DNA of 64,000 nucleotides from Sinonovacula constricta (GCA_007844125.1 CM017567.1:6712170-6776169); one strand, 5' to 3'. Shown: positions 1 to 11,735, counted from the first letter of the stretch. The notes: a model not told the origin generated them from the sequence alone. Program-made: numbers and translations.

Positions 1-164
1 TAAAAAGAGAGAATTTTAATGCTTACTGCTGATTCCATTTTATCACAAATTAATAACCATTGACAATATTGACAACACCAATTCAGCTGTACAGACTGGT
101 AAATGTCTCATCTTGATGCTATCAGAAGCTTCTGCAACAATCAGATACAATTAATGGTACTAAA

Positions 165-473
165 TCAGGCAAAATATACCGGCCGCAATAGCTCAGATGG
201 TAGGGTGTCGGCTTGCGGATCGGGAGGTCGCGGGTTCGAACCCCGGCCAGGGTCATACCAAAGACTTTAAAGTTGGTAGTTGTGGCTTCTCTCCTAATGC
301 TTGGGGCTACGGGGACAGCATTACGCCTGACTCGTCGGTGTCAGTATAATGGACCGGCCGGGTTCAGTCCCTGGGCACCTCATAAGTGCCCCAGTGCTGT
401 AATGATAGAAATGTTGCTGCGCAGTATCGGCAAAAATGCCGGCTAATCCCAATCCCAATCTCAGGCAAAATAT
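165..473 (+). mobile_element. tRNA-derived SINE with 13-bp target-site duplication
   Basis: The body runs from about 178 to 460. The head is tRNA-like: an A-box-like TAGCTCAGATGG at 189-200 and a B-box GGTTCGAACCC at 233-243 form an internal Pol III promoter. A non-tRNA body of about 200 bp follows and ends in a short AATCCC-type tail (445-460). The 13-mer TCAGGCAAAATAT occurs perfectly at 165-177 and again at 461-473, as expected for LINE-assisted insertion. A second, diverged copy lies at 43299-43560 on the other strand and shares head and body. The open frame across 213-446 is incidental to the SINE. I could not assign the parent tRNA or the body domain family. Confidence 0.9.
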
Positions 474-3400
474 TGTTAACTCTTAACCTTCTAAGCATGT
501 ATTTATAAGACTTAAGCAAACAATGTAGATCCAGATAAGTCAGCTACCTGCTGTGATTTGTCAGATAAAGCTAAAGAAACTAGGAGTTATGTGGTAATAT
601 AGCACATTTAAGTGGTACCTATAGTTAAAACAGCACAGCTACTACAGCTTTACAAGATAGTCTTGGAGAAGTCCAGGGGATTCAAATCATATGTATGGTT
701 TCTGTACTAGATTGTAACTTATACTGTTTATGAATGCAAAATAATATGTGTAAAAATGTAGCTTTATCCTGCAAAACCAACAATTCTGATTATCTTGATG
801 CCTCTGAATGTTGTTATATGTTAACCCTCTTATTGCTAAGAAAGGACCCTAGTTTTAATGCTTTGGAATCGTAAAAAAGATATTCATGAAGTAATTTAAA
901 TGTATTCCAAATTGTACAAAAGGTCAGATCAATATACATGTATGTTTATTTGATTAACCTTATCATTTGATGTCTGGGGATGGCAATTAATTCAGCCATA
1001 ACATCACAGCTGAATTTTTAAACAAAACACATAAATACTTAAACATTATGTTACAAAACAGACTTGTATGATTTTAATAATAACAAAACCTATAGCTATA
1101 AATAAATGTGTGTCTATATAATGATAAGGTTTATACTTATTTCTACATTATAGTTGAATACAAACATTCCTATGACTTTGAACTGTTAGCGTTACCTCAC
1201 ATTATCTGTATTTGTCCTATCTATGACACATTTAGAAAACAATACAATCGTTTTATTTTAGACCATCAGTTTATAAAACTACAACCTTTCTGTTTCAACA
1301 ACAATGAAGACACTAACTAATCTGTTGGGCAATCAATGTTATTGAAAAAAAACCTGTCTAGTAGATAAATGATTTATTGTGTTTTATTAGTAAATTTACT
1401 TACTTTGTATGTTTTTGTTTGTATTTAGATGATAATCTGTATACATGTGAACTCTCCCACCATTGGAGGGAGACTCCCACTTTTAAGGTTCAAAATTATT
1501 TGAAAATGAGGGGTGTTTTTCATATTTTCAGAAATCTCCCTACTTGGAAACAGATAATTACTTCTTTGCTTATATGTAAATAACAGATCGCCAAATATGC
1601 AAGTGAACATCTCCCACTTTGGCCTGAGAACAAGTTCACATTTATGTTTATGTTTGGTTCTTATCACATAAATTGCTCATCATGACTGGTAAGGGTCTGA
1701 CTTTCTTGAATGTGTGATATTTTCTCATGCGTGTGAAACAAACATGTATGTCAAGTGTACCTGCCAGTATGCCATAAAACTGTTACATTACTACCTGTGA
1801 ATTTGATGTGTACTTCATAGGTAGGCTATATCTAGGACAAAAAATATATTAAATAATAGTTTACCTCTGAAAATAACATGTAATCAATTGTTTTTCTCCA
1901 CAGAGATCCAAGACAAGATTTAAAACCAGTTTGTAATGGTTATCCTATTTATGTGTCATCGATCTGCTCTGCTGAGTAATATCGCCCACAACTATTACAT
2001 ATACACATGCAACAGGATCGTGGTGATGAATGTCAAGATTTTTTATGTAACAACAATCAAGAGATTTACCCTTATAACAGCTTGAACTTTATGTCGTGGC
2101 CAGAGATCGAACTCAGATCCTCAAATACCTAGAGCCTGGGATGTATGTATATTGGCATTTCAGTACCTAGAGCCAAAGGTCTACCAATCACACTACTAGG
2201 TCTGGTTTAGCTGTCAGCAATTAACTTTGAACAACGATGACAGCACTCCTAAGACATAAAACAATGCCATAACCAAGTTAAATTATACTGATCCCAGGCC
2301 ATCAAATCTTGGAACTATCCTTATATTTTCTGAGAGTTCGTAAGAGAGAAATACTACTACCATTTCTACAATCGGGAATATAACATCTATGGCCTTCAAC
2401 ATACTGTATATTGTTGCAAGCCCATAAATGCTGAGGCAATAATGAGTTTTTGTCAATTTCCAATTGTTTCTAGTGTATAAAATGCAGATAGATGTGCATC
2501 AAGGGCAGTCTCTATTTACATCATCAATTAACTGAAAATACCAGAGTGCCTCAATACTGTTATACAGGTAGACTGTTGTTAATGTGGTTGTGATGATGTA
2601 AGTGGTAGTTCTGACAATGGCTTTGTTGTTTTTTCTTTTGGGTGTGTGTTGAATATTTCACAATCTTACAGTTATCTTAAGACAATTCTGATAAAGAAAG
2701 ATATTAAGTTAAAAATGTGTAATCATTTAGAGCATATTACTGTAACAAGATGCCTCTTAAAAGAGTTCAACTAAGGAGCAAATCCTTTGGAAGGTCTCCT
2801 TGTGTGTCGACTATGTAAAGAGCACCTGTACCACAGCCCCTTGCCATATAGGTTCAAGTCTGAGTTGGGACCAAAATAATCCTGTGAGAGGTCCCATGCT
2901 GCCTACATGTACCTTCAGCATGTCTGATTCAGGCCCCATATTCATCTAAGATCTTTCTCCACCAATAGGTCTTTAGCTTGATATTACCACAACAACCTCA
3001 ATTGTATTTATAGTCCAGCAAGCAATCGTCAATAATCTATCATTATTTCCTAGTTTTATGCCTATAACTTATGCATGAAACAAGAAGATATACGGGCAGA
3101 TACAAGACACAAAAGGTGTATGTTCTGATCAGATAGCTCCCTGGGCAGGAACTGGCTCATCTAAATATTTACTTTCATGATTATTGCATAATAAGCAGGT
3201 AAAGAGATAAATGAGTGAAACCCGGCCATCTTAATGAAGCTGCATTAGTGCTTCCTCAGATAATTTCTTCCTAACTCAAACCACTACATACATTTATTAA
3301 GTCTGGGCAAACAGTGCAGATTCCGATCAGCCAGCTCACAAAGGGAGCTTTCTTTTAAAATTCTGATCTATTTGCTGCTGATGTGTTAGCAATTTGTGTT

Positions 3401-4269
3401 GATACCTTTCCAAATAGTTGATGCAAATGACTAAGAATGAATGTTGCATTTTGATCAAATGTGTGTTTTGAGCAAATCTATATAGAACAATATGGCATTA
3501 TTCAGTATTCTGAATCTCATATTGAAGTTGTGCATCTTTACAACAGTAACCCACTTTCTTAGTAAATAACAATTCTGCAAATTTTGCAACTCCTGCACCA
3601 AGATTGTGGGAATAAATTTCACCAGACAATTGAATTATTCATAGGCTTTAATAAAATGAACCAGGAAAATCTTGAGAAAGTTGCATAAAACTAGTTTAAG
3701 AAAGATGAAATAATGTGTACATGCTTTTACCAGGACAAGGACAAATCAATTGATTTTTTTTACAGTAAACACCTCTGAACTTTGAGTTTTTCAATGGCTG
3801 CGATTTAAAACGTCTTAAAAAGAAACTCTTATATGATTATACATCATTTGGGTTTTTGGGGGATTTTACATATGATCTTATTTATATTCTGAATTGTCCA
3901 GTTAAATAACAATAAGGAAAGTGCTGGAAGCACTGTGGTATTCACTGCTATGGGAAAAATTATCACATTTTGAGACAATGACAGCTGGTGTAGATAAAAT
4001 GTTGTACATAACATGCGTGTTAGATGAGTCATCCTTTTCTATAATTAAACAACACTGCAATGTAGTGGACATTAGCTGACAGTTGAGAGTAAAGATTCAA
4101 GACCGGTGACCAACATCTGACACTTAGAGAGAGAAGATCGCTATGGTCATATGCTGGTTACATCACATATATCAGGTTTCACTAGAATCTGTATTTCTGT
4201 GCACTTTCAAGGGCAGTCTAATTATAACTTTGAAGTTTGGGGGTGGAGGGTGGGGGGATAGGGGGTGTG
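474..4269. other. AT-rich non-coding stretch, probable intron
   Basis: No exon was recognised on either strand. I looked in particular on the minus strand for the second zinc finger expected after the receptor exon at 4875 and did not see it. Diverged copies of the short hairpin repeat lie near 495-590 and 3300-3375, and a tRNA-like fragment near 2085-2225. The short open frames here have no recognisable features. Confidence 0.6.
2085..2225 (-). mobile_element. Possible tRNA-like SINE remnant
   Basis: Read on the minus strand, an A-box-like stretch (TAGTGTGATTGGTAGA) is followed by a short internal duplication around CTCTAGGTA and a B-box-like GAGTTCGATCTC. The order fits a degraded tRNA-derived SINE head. 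No tail or target-site duplication was seen, so it could be chance. Confidence 0.35.
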
Positions 4270-4822
4270 GGTTATGAAATTATCCAAGATTTTATACAGA
4301 CAAACATTTTGACCAAATTGGGAGAAGATTGGGCTATAAATATAGCTTCTAGTGTATTTATCAGGGTTTTTTTCTAGGACTGAACCTATCCAACTACTTT
4401 TTGACCCAACGTGACCAAGTTACAAAGTCATCCAAGATTTCATGCAAACAAACGTTCTAACAAGAAATGGTGACATTAAGCCATAAATGTGGCCTTTAGT
4501 GTTTTCACAAGGCTTTTACCGAGTGACCAACTCCTTGATCACATTTGAGCAGGATTTAATGTAGAAAAAAAGTCTGATTAAGTTTGGTGAAGATTGGGTC
4601 CCAAATGTGGACTCCATGGTGTTCACAATGTTTTTCTAGGTTGTGACCTTGTGACCTACTTTTTGATCCCATAGGATCAAGTTATAACCACATCCAAGAT
4701 TTTATGCAGGCAAACATCCTGACTAACTTTGGTGAAGATTGGATCAAAATTGTAGCCTCTAGTGTGCTCACAAGCAAACTGTTGAAGCAAACAATGGACA
4801 ATGTGCTCAGGTAAGCTAAAAA
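4270..4822 (+). repeat. Modular dispersed repeat, 3' part
   Basis: Three or more diverged modules of roughly 170 bp follow each other. Each carries a TCCAAGATTTTATGCA-like segment, then GGTGAAGATTGG, then TAGTGTTTTCACAAGG, then GTGACCTACTTTTTGA. The stretch ends in GTGCTCAGGTAAGCTAA, the same end as at 12612 and 55420. The 5' end (AAGAGGGCC) is missing. No coding capacity is evident, so it looks like a non-autonomous transposable element with internal module duplication. Confidence 0.8.
4644..4657 (-). promoter_or_regulatory. Perfect DR2 nuclear-receptor half-site pair inside the repeat
   Basis: The plus strand reads TGACCT-TG-TGACCT, so the minus strand reads AGGTCA-CA-AGGTCA: two consensus half-sites spaced by two bases. 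It sits in a conserved part of the modular repeat. The copies at 12.4 kb and 55.2 kb have the same layout with one mismatch each. Function is untested. Confidence 0.5.
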
Positions 4823-4874
4823 TAAAACCTTTGCATATAACAAACAGAAGAATTAAAAAAAAGTAAAAACCAAC

Positions 4875-5201
4875 CTTTACAGCCCTCACAGCTGAGTGCA
4901 TTGTAATGATATCCGGAGGCGCGATCCCCGCAGATCCGACACAGCTCCTCCTCAATGCTCTTACCCACAACACCCCCACCTTTCTTCTTCTTGGTGTCAT
5001 TACCGGTGCTCGAACTGATGGCCCTATCACTCATGCTCATGTGGATGTCATAGTGCATGTCTGGTGTGCCCATGTGGATGTCAGGTGTGTCCATGTGTGG
5101 TATCATTGGTCCAGGTGGACTGCTGATCACCATGGTGTCTAGATACATGTGGTTGCCATGGTAATGGTGGGGGTGGCCGTGGCCGTCACTCTCATTCAGA
5201 A
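4875..5201 (-). CDS. EcR: Nuclear receptor (ecdysone-receptor-like, NR1H) exon: end of the A/B region and first zinc finger
   Basis: Internal exon of 327 nt encoding part of a ligand-regulated nuclear transcription factor. On the minus strand a pyrimidine-rich acceptor (CTCCTCTCCATTTCAG) precedes it and AAAG|GTTGGT ends it. It enters with two bases of a split codon and leaves after the first base of a Gly codon, a common intron site in this family between CEGCK and FF. Counting from the Met at 5148, residues 1-60 are low-complexity (His/Asp/Met-rich, then KKKK and GGG), typical of an A/B region. EELC at 67-70 opens the DNA-binding domain. Zinc-binding Cys 70, 73, 87 and 90 have CxxC-x13-CxxC spacing and the P-box begins CEGCK. 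The [13 protein letters not shown] segment matches the ecdysone receptor/FXR type; in a protostome the ecdysone receptor is the natural assignment. LXR is less likely because it normally has GFHYN. The second finger and ligand-binding domain are not in the window. Confidence 0.88.
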
Positions 5202-5267
5202 CTGAAATGGAGAGGAGAACAATAGTGTTAATAATTAAATTATTTCAATTGAGCAGAAACAAAAAAC

Positions 5268-5335
5268 AAGAGGGCCATGATGACCCTTAATAGCTCACCT
5301 GAGGACACAGGCTTTTATTGTGATTTATTATTAAA
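5268..5335 (+). repeat. Modular dispersed repeat, 5' end fragment
   Basis: Starts AAGAGGGCCATGATGACCC and continues with TAGCTCACCTGAGGACAC, the same start as the complete copy at 12091. It breaks off after about 70 bp. With the 3' fragment ending at 4822, pieces of this family bracket the receptor exon. Confidence 0.75.
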
Positions 5336-5600
5336 ACTGACCCTTACTTAGGTGTTTGACAAACAGGCCTCTTAACCAATCAGAGAATGGGATAGCATTA
5401 ACCACTACTTGTTGGCATGAGCTAGTCCAAGGTTAGACTGCTGCTAAAAAAGCAATACTTTGCGACAAAACAAACTGAATGCATCAAAACACAATCATAC
5501 CAAAATGAAATGTAAGTAAGCTAACTGTTCATCGGCATTTTATATTGAGTGTGTAAGTAGTGCTGAAACATCTATTTCTCACCTTTCAATATTGTATGCC

Positions 5601-5603
<3 letters not shown>

Positions 5604-5631
<28 letters not shown>
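5604..5631. repeat. (AT)n microsatellite
   Basis: About 14 uninterrupted AT units in intronic sequence. Confidence 0.95.
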
Positions 5632-5634
<3 letters not shown>

Positions 5635-7742
5635 CTTTATTTAATGTAATGCATTTATCTATAAAATTAAAGTTTATCAAATGATGACAGCAAGACCTAC
5701 ATAACATGATGAGCAACTGAGATGGCCTCCAGCATAAAAACTTATTTGTCAATCTTTCTTAACATGACTTGTACAGTCACACATTATAAAATAACAAAGT
5801 AATTAAATTGACATGTTAATTTAACAAACAGATGGCATTCTTCGTAAATTGGCTTAAATTTCATGTAATATCTTTACAAAAATGATTTTCTTCTATATTC
5901 ACATCATTACCAGTAATATGACAGTACTACACTCATCATACAGAAAATATACAAGAGCATTGAACATCACAGCAATACACCCCGAAATCAAGCCACAAGT
6001 GCACATTTATGTACTTTATCCATAAGAAAGTTTTGCTAAAAAAAAAGAGTTACCTGCACAAGAATCTGCTAAGAATAAGAAACAAAGGGTAAGTACTCCA
6101 GAACAAACAATGCTATGAGAGTTATCTCACCTTTTTATGCACAAATAGACATCATTATCAATCACCAAATACATAACTAAAACTTGTTATTTTTTCTTTA
6201 TTTTCAGTCAAAAGTTGGTTAAATTGTTATAGCATTTTAAGTCAAACAGCAACATGTGTTAACGTGTCCCTGAGCAAAATTTGCCATTTTGCTAAAATTA
6301 CAGTCTAAAAAGAGACAACCAAATGTTGATCATTTTTTAATTTCAAAACTAAATCTACATGTGCTGACAGAGGGAGATCAGGTTCTGCAGTTAAATTGGA
6401 CCTGGTATTGATAGAGAGTCTGGGTTTAGAAATGGTAGTGGTATAGCTCCCTTTGTTATTGCTGAAGCAAATATAAGGTTAGTTCCATGACTTGCCAGCC
6501 AGTGTCAGGATAATGTAACTGGGTGTGGTATGTGTTCAATGCATGCTATATGCAACAATCTGCTTCAAGCGAACACCATCTCTAAATAACTGAAATACTA
6601 CTGGTGGGATGAAAAACCCAACAAACAAACATCACAGCTTTTTAACCCATTCATTTCTTGAAGTTTGGTCTACTTGTGTCTTTGCTAAATAGGTCTTTAA
6701 CATGAAATATAAACAACCCTGTGTGATATTAATACAGCAAAAATTCGTAACCTGCTGAGAACTTGATCAGCCAAACAGGGTAGATACAGAGCTGCCATGG
6801 GAAGCTGTTGGTTCAGGAGTAACACTATTTGCCGCTATGTCTCCAGCAATGTTAATTGTAACTTTAAGATGAATAACAAATAAGTTAAGTATTGCATTAT
6901 ATAGCTAAATGTAGCAGGTCAGGGCCAAAGCGACACTAGAGACCATTAAGGTATATGCATTCAAAACTTAATTGATATGCTGATCACATCTCCTAATTGA
7001 ATAATATTATCCTTAGAATTTTACACAAAAGACATCTTTCCTTTGGAATATTTATTTCACTTCCATAAAGGGCACAAAACTGTTCCATAAATGCATGTTT
7101 AATCCTTTCATTGATAGTTCATCTATAAAATTTGAAAATTCACATGACTTTGTTGTTGTAGTTGTTTTTTTAAGAGATAAAAGGATGTTAATAAATGTAT
7201 GTTCAGCTTGTTATAGTGAATTTAAAGCTGAACCGGTCTACCCATAAAGCCCTTAGTTATGCAGATTCTGCTAATGACTTTGAATGGTTTGTCAAGGCGT
7301 GAAATGGCATTGACATGCAGGAAAGGGTTAAGCATACCGTCTGTCATCCATAATAGCATATTGAGGCAAAATGAATTAAATTGTTATATAAAGCAATGAA
7401 ATATTATACATTTAGCTTAACTTCAGGTGATCCTTTTTCTGATTGCAATGTTGTTTATTGTATAACATTCAAAGAAGAAAGAAAGAAAAAAGTACAATAT
7501 TGGTGTAAACATTACATCCTAAATTATCTCAGAAATAATTGCAGCAACATTTTAGGGCTATGAATGCAAACTATCTAAAGAATTATTATAGTTCCCCTTG
7601 ATGTATAAATACATGTACATGTTATTACTAAATGTATACCAAATACCGTCCCCCATAATATAATAAGTTTTTTTTCTCTAAAAACATGTACACTATTTTA
7701 TACTTATATAGTCTGTTCATAATCATAAACAATTTGAAGAAC
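5632..7742. other. AT-rich stretch, no feature seen
   Basis: No exon, RNA gene or clear repeat was recognised. It lies between the receptor exon and the first inverted-terminal-repeat element, and is presumably intron. Confidence 0.6.
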
Positions 7743-8233
7743 TTTAAAGGTGGTGTCTGACAGTTTGCCTATATCTAATATATGTAACAATACTTCACTT
7801 CTGTTTGGGGTATTTGTACATAATTGCTGGGAAAAAACCCATCATACTTTAGTCTAAGCTTTGACAATTTTCAATAGTATCTCAATGTTTGAGCAGTAAA
7901 ACTTGTTAGTCAACACTTAAAATGTTTATTCTTTTCAAATCTATAAATGAGGACAATTAAGATTTTGGCTAAAAATAGACATCGATGTCACAGCAGATGA
8001 CTTGAATGCGCTAAAACAAAGTGATCATGTGGTTGTCTAAGTTTTAAAATAGCAAACTGTGCAGAGTGACTCAGATAGTAAAATACAATTGTTTGTAAGG
8101 ACGACTGTTATGGTTATGGTTCCCTTTTTAGACATCAATAAACAGCATTCTGTGTGATCTATTCAGGTAACAAAAGTTTATTAAGATGTTTAATGAAAAT
8201 ATTTTTGGTCCAAATGTCGTATACCACCTTTAA
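7743..8233 (+). mobile_element. Inverted-terminal-repeat element (MITE-like), copy A
   Basis: Starts TTTAAAGGTGGTGTCTGACA and ends with the inverse, CATTTGG...TATACCACCTTTAA. Left and right ends therefore match imperfectly over about 20 bp when inverted. The interior has no reading frame of note but contains GATGTCACAGCAGATGAC, shared with copy B. The TTTAAAG/CTTTAA edges leave open a TTAA-type target. No transposase is present, so it is non-autonomous. Confidence 0.7.
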
Positions 8234-9129
8234 GATAACTCTGACTTCGAGACAACCAACACAATTATTATAAATGTTTGTTGATAGCAAGTATAATTGC
8301 AGCCAAAATAAGCCTCTTAAAGTTGTAAGTTTTCAATTATCTCATAATCATTCTGTTAAATTATTATTGTTGTATATTCCTTTCATATGCCAGTTTGACT
8401 TAATAAAAAAAACAGTTAATTGTGCTGTATTGTGCATAAACAATTTCTTTTAATTAAATTTGGCATTTAAGTGTTATATATAACATATAAGTAAGACTTT
8501 TTCTAATTTTGAGCAGAACACCTGCTTTTTAAATTGAAAGACATAAATAGGATAAGTGTTTCAATTTTTAAAAAATTGTTTAAAATTATTAAAACACAAA
8601 GTGATGGTTGTATAAATGCAAATACAGGTAATTGAAATAATTAAGTTTTCTAAATTCCAATTACATTCACTAAGAAAAAATATTGTTTTGACACTTGTCA
8701 TTGTCAAAGTATTTGTCCCTTTCTATTTCCTTTATAACATTTTTTAGGGTTGAAATAAAAACAAAAATCCAAACACATTTTGATGTCAAATGTGATCAAT
8801 TACATAACTACCAGCACACATTCTAACATCTAACAACATGAATAATTTAAAAATTTTGTCACAATGAGTCAAATGTCTCTTCCTTGATTTTCTTTTATCT
8901 TACCTGGGTCAAAATGTCTATTAGCTCTATACAAATTTTCTTAAAAAAATTTAACCTCAGATTCTGTAGGTGCAGCTCATTTATAATAAAATCAAAGAGT
9001 CCTCAATATGATAACATTTTCACCTTCAGTGCAGGGAGATCAGTGATATCTAATCATCCTCTTAAATATGGTACCCGACAGTTTGGATCAAAGTTTTACT
9101 GCACAAGAAACCAAATTAAGTTTTGTTAC
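8234..9129. other. AT-rich stretch, no feature seen
   Basis: Only homopolymer-rich AT sequence. An 83-codon open frame at 8884-9135 has no recognisable features and overlaps the candidate microexon on the other strand. Confidence 0.55.
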
Positions 9130-9162
9130 CTGTAAGGTTGCCGAGAATTAACTGCCCCATAT
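9130..9162 (-). CDS. EcR: Candidate 33-nt microexon with in-frame start, upstream of the receptor exon
   Basis: On the minus strand, pyrimidine-rich CTTCACTTTCCACATAG precedes the segment and CTTACAG|GTAACA follows it. It reads AT-ATG-GGG-CAG and onward, giving M-G-Q-L-I-L-G-N-L-T plus one leftover base. That phase is what the exon at 5201 needs: the junction codon becomes GTT (Val), followed by LNESD, with no stop. The Met codon at 9160 has G at -3 and G at +4. Its length is a multiple of three, so it could be skipped without a frame change. The call rests on splice-site appearance and phase only and could be coincidence in 64 kb. Confidence 0.35.
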
Positions 9163-9282
9163 CTATGTGGAAAGTGAAGTATAACACCGCATTGGTCATT
9201 ACAAACAAGTATTTCCTACCTGGGCCTTGTAACATACATGTAGTTAGCTATTTTTAGACAGAGAAAACCATGTGACACTTTC

Positions 9283-9454
9283 TTTTAAGATCAGATTATA
9301 TCATATTATATATTATTTTGCTAAGATTATCAGCATCAATGTCTATTTTTAGCAGAAAACCCCATTTATTTTAAGATCAGATTATGTCATATTATATATT
9401 ATTTTGCTAAGATTATCAGCATCAATGTCTATTTTTAGCAGAAAACCCCATTTA
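9283..9454. repeat. 86-bp tandem duplication
   Basis: Two head-to-tail 86-bp copies starting TTTTAAGATCAGATTAT differ by what looks like a single base (ATATCAT versus ATGTCAT). The duplication is recent, or an assembly repeat. Confidence 0.9.
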
Positions 9455-10394
9455 TTTGCCTTTTTAAGGATTTTAAAAGAATGAAAATTAAGAGCAATTT
9501 ATTTCACAATATTCACTGTCTTACAATTGTAGTAGTGTTTAAAATCATTTCTTCTTAATTTAAAATACGTTATCAAGAAATTATGTCCACATTTCCTAAA
9601 ACAGGTTAAGATATTATTACATGAAAGTGTAAAATGCAAGCTGTCGGATGCCGACCTTTAATAATTACATGCAGCCAACAAAACTTAAACTCACATAGAA
9701 CTAAACAGTTTAGCCCTTGACTTGCTCCATTGTAAACAACCTATTCTGCACAAGAATCTGAATAGATTGCAAGGTCTTGCATTAACATTGCATTACAGCA
9801 CAATAAACCCTTAGACTACTCACATTGTTAAAAAAGCCCATAATAAAATCATATTTATTTGTTAACTATTAAAAGCATAAGTAAACAAGTTTCATGTATA
9901 ATGATAATGGCTTATCTGCAAACAGAGCAGATCCTGTCAGTATGAAGTGCAGATCCTGATCCGAGAATGGACAATAAGAAAGCAGTTTTCTGATCTATTC
10001 ATACTAAGCAGGATAAGGGTTAACATGCAATTAGATGCAGTGATTAATGTTATTATGAAAAAAATAAAAGGCTATACCGGTATGCATCATTAAACTTAAA
10101 AGCAAAATATTCTTACAGACAATAATTCAAGAATTTGGATTCATCATAAACATATACATGTGTACCTGAAGACAAGCTATGGTCATGTATGAGCAACACA
10201 GTTATTGCCTGAAAACCTAATGAAAAGGTAACTAGACATATTGCTTTATACATAGGAGGAAAAAAGTATATATATATAAAAAAAAAAAAAAAGCTACATG
10301 TAGCAAGATGATTTAGATCTACATTTTATTTTTATACATTTTATTTGCCAATTACTGGTCAATATTTGCTTAGCGGGCTACAAGCATGTGTTTT

Positions 10395-10869
10395 ACAGGT
10401 GGTATCCCACAGTTTACCAATATCAAATTCATGTAACAATATATTACTACTGCTTTGGGGAATCAGGACCTAATTTCTGCATAAACACATACTTTAATAT
10501 AAGTAAATACAGCTTTGAAGACTACATATACTTTAAGACAGTAAAAGTACTCTAAAGGTTCAATCATTCCAAATCTATCAATAAACACAAGGCTAAAAAT
10601 AGATATTGATGTCACAGCGTATTAACCAGATGACCATATTAAGTTATCTCAAAAGTGAGTGGTCATGTGGTATTCTCAGTTAAAAAATAGCTATCTCAGC
10701 AGCGTGGTTCAGACAGAAAGTACCTGTTTGCAATGAGAAATGTGCCACTATTCATACTGATCTAGGGCATCAATGAGCAGCATTTTGCAGGATCTATCTG
10801 ATAACAATGACTTGTTTGGTTATTTGAGAAAAAAATATTCTGGTCCAAACTGTCCCATACCACCTTTAA
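10395..10869 (+). mobile_element. Inverted-terminal-repeat element (MITE-like), copy B
   Basis: Left end AGGTGGTATCCCACAGTTT. The right end, ACTGTCCCATACCACCTTTA, read inverted gives GGTGGTATGGGACAGTTT, so the termini match over about 17 bp with few mismatches. It shares TGTAACAATAT and GATGTCACAGCG interior segments with copies A and E. Confidence 0.75.
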
Positions 10870-11550
10870 TATGTATTATTCCTGATCTATTCTCCTTAAG
10901 CAATTGATTTTCTTGCTGTTTATTCCTGGAAATAATTAAGTCTGTATATTGTTTTGTAGTTTCATAAAAGTGTATCACTGGACAAGCTTACATAGTGAAA
11001 ATGCTCCGATACATATTATAGGCTAAAAACTTCTTGTTTTTTGTTGTTATAGCTTGCGTATAATAATCCCGACTAGACCTTTATGCAAGAATATATTATC
11101 TATCGAATACGAACGCAAAATTAGTTATCGATAATGCAATCGCTGACAGTCGTCTAAGATCAGGGTATGTTTCATTTGCATGCGTAAATTGCCGAGGTGG
11201 AAGGAATGCGTGGTATTGATCGTATATAGGTGTGAGCTAGATCGTTAATAGATGCTAATATTAAAGGTCAAGTCGGGGTTATTATACGCAAGCTATACAA
11301 TGCACCAACAAATGCCCGTATTTGGGTCATCCAACTTTCTATTGGTGGAGGCAGACCTCATACAAGAATTTCTAAGAAAAATAACAAATGGCAAATATTG
11401 CAACTGGAGTTATCTCAAATTTATGCAGAATTACACAACAATATCATCCATCCATGCATAATCTTCAATGAATAACAAAATAGTCATTGTCTACAGAAGA
11501 ATGAACTAAAAATATCTATATAGGGCAACAACTCAAAAATGAGCACTGGT

Positions 11551-11735
11551 ATCTGAGTTATCCCAACTTCATGCACAGATATACATCATTAGCAATCATC
11601 CATGCAAAGCTGAAGAAATTACAATGCTATATATGAAGACTGTAATCTGAGTTATCCCAACTTCATACACAGATTTACATCAATTAGCAATCATCCATGC
11701 AAAGCTGAAGAAATTACAATGCTACATAAATGAGG
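11551..11735. repeat. 94-bp tandem duplication
   Basis: ATCTGAGTTATCCCAACTTC begins at 11551 and again at 11645. Both copies run through AGCAATCATCCATGCAAAGC with a few substitutions. A weaker third version may start near 11407. Confidence 0.8.

Noticed and set aside
189..250. Functional tRNA gene
   Set aside because: It has A and B boxes but is followed by a SINE body and tail with a target-site duplication, and a second copy has the same body.
213..446. 77-codon open frame (and its partner at 43366-43572)
   Set aside because: Both lie inside the SINE head and body and translate the repeat.
1..4869. Search for the second zinc-finger exon downstream of 4875
   Set aside because: No FFRRS-like or second-finger coding sequence was seen on the minus strand, so it is taken to lie outside the window.
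4906..5142. 78-codon plus-strand frame and 117-codon minus frame at 4677-5030 over the receptor exon
   Set aside because: They are shadows of the nuclear receptor exon in other frames. Only the 4875-5201 frame gives the zinc-finger cysteines.
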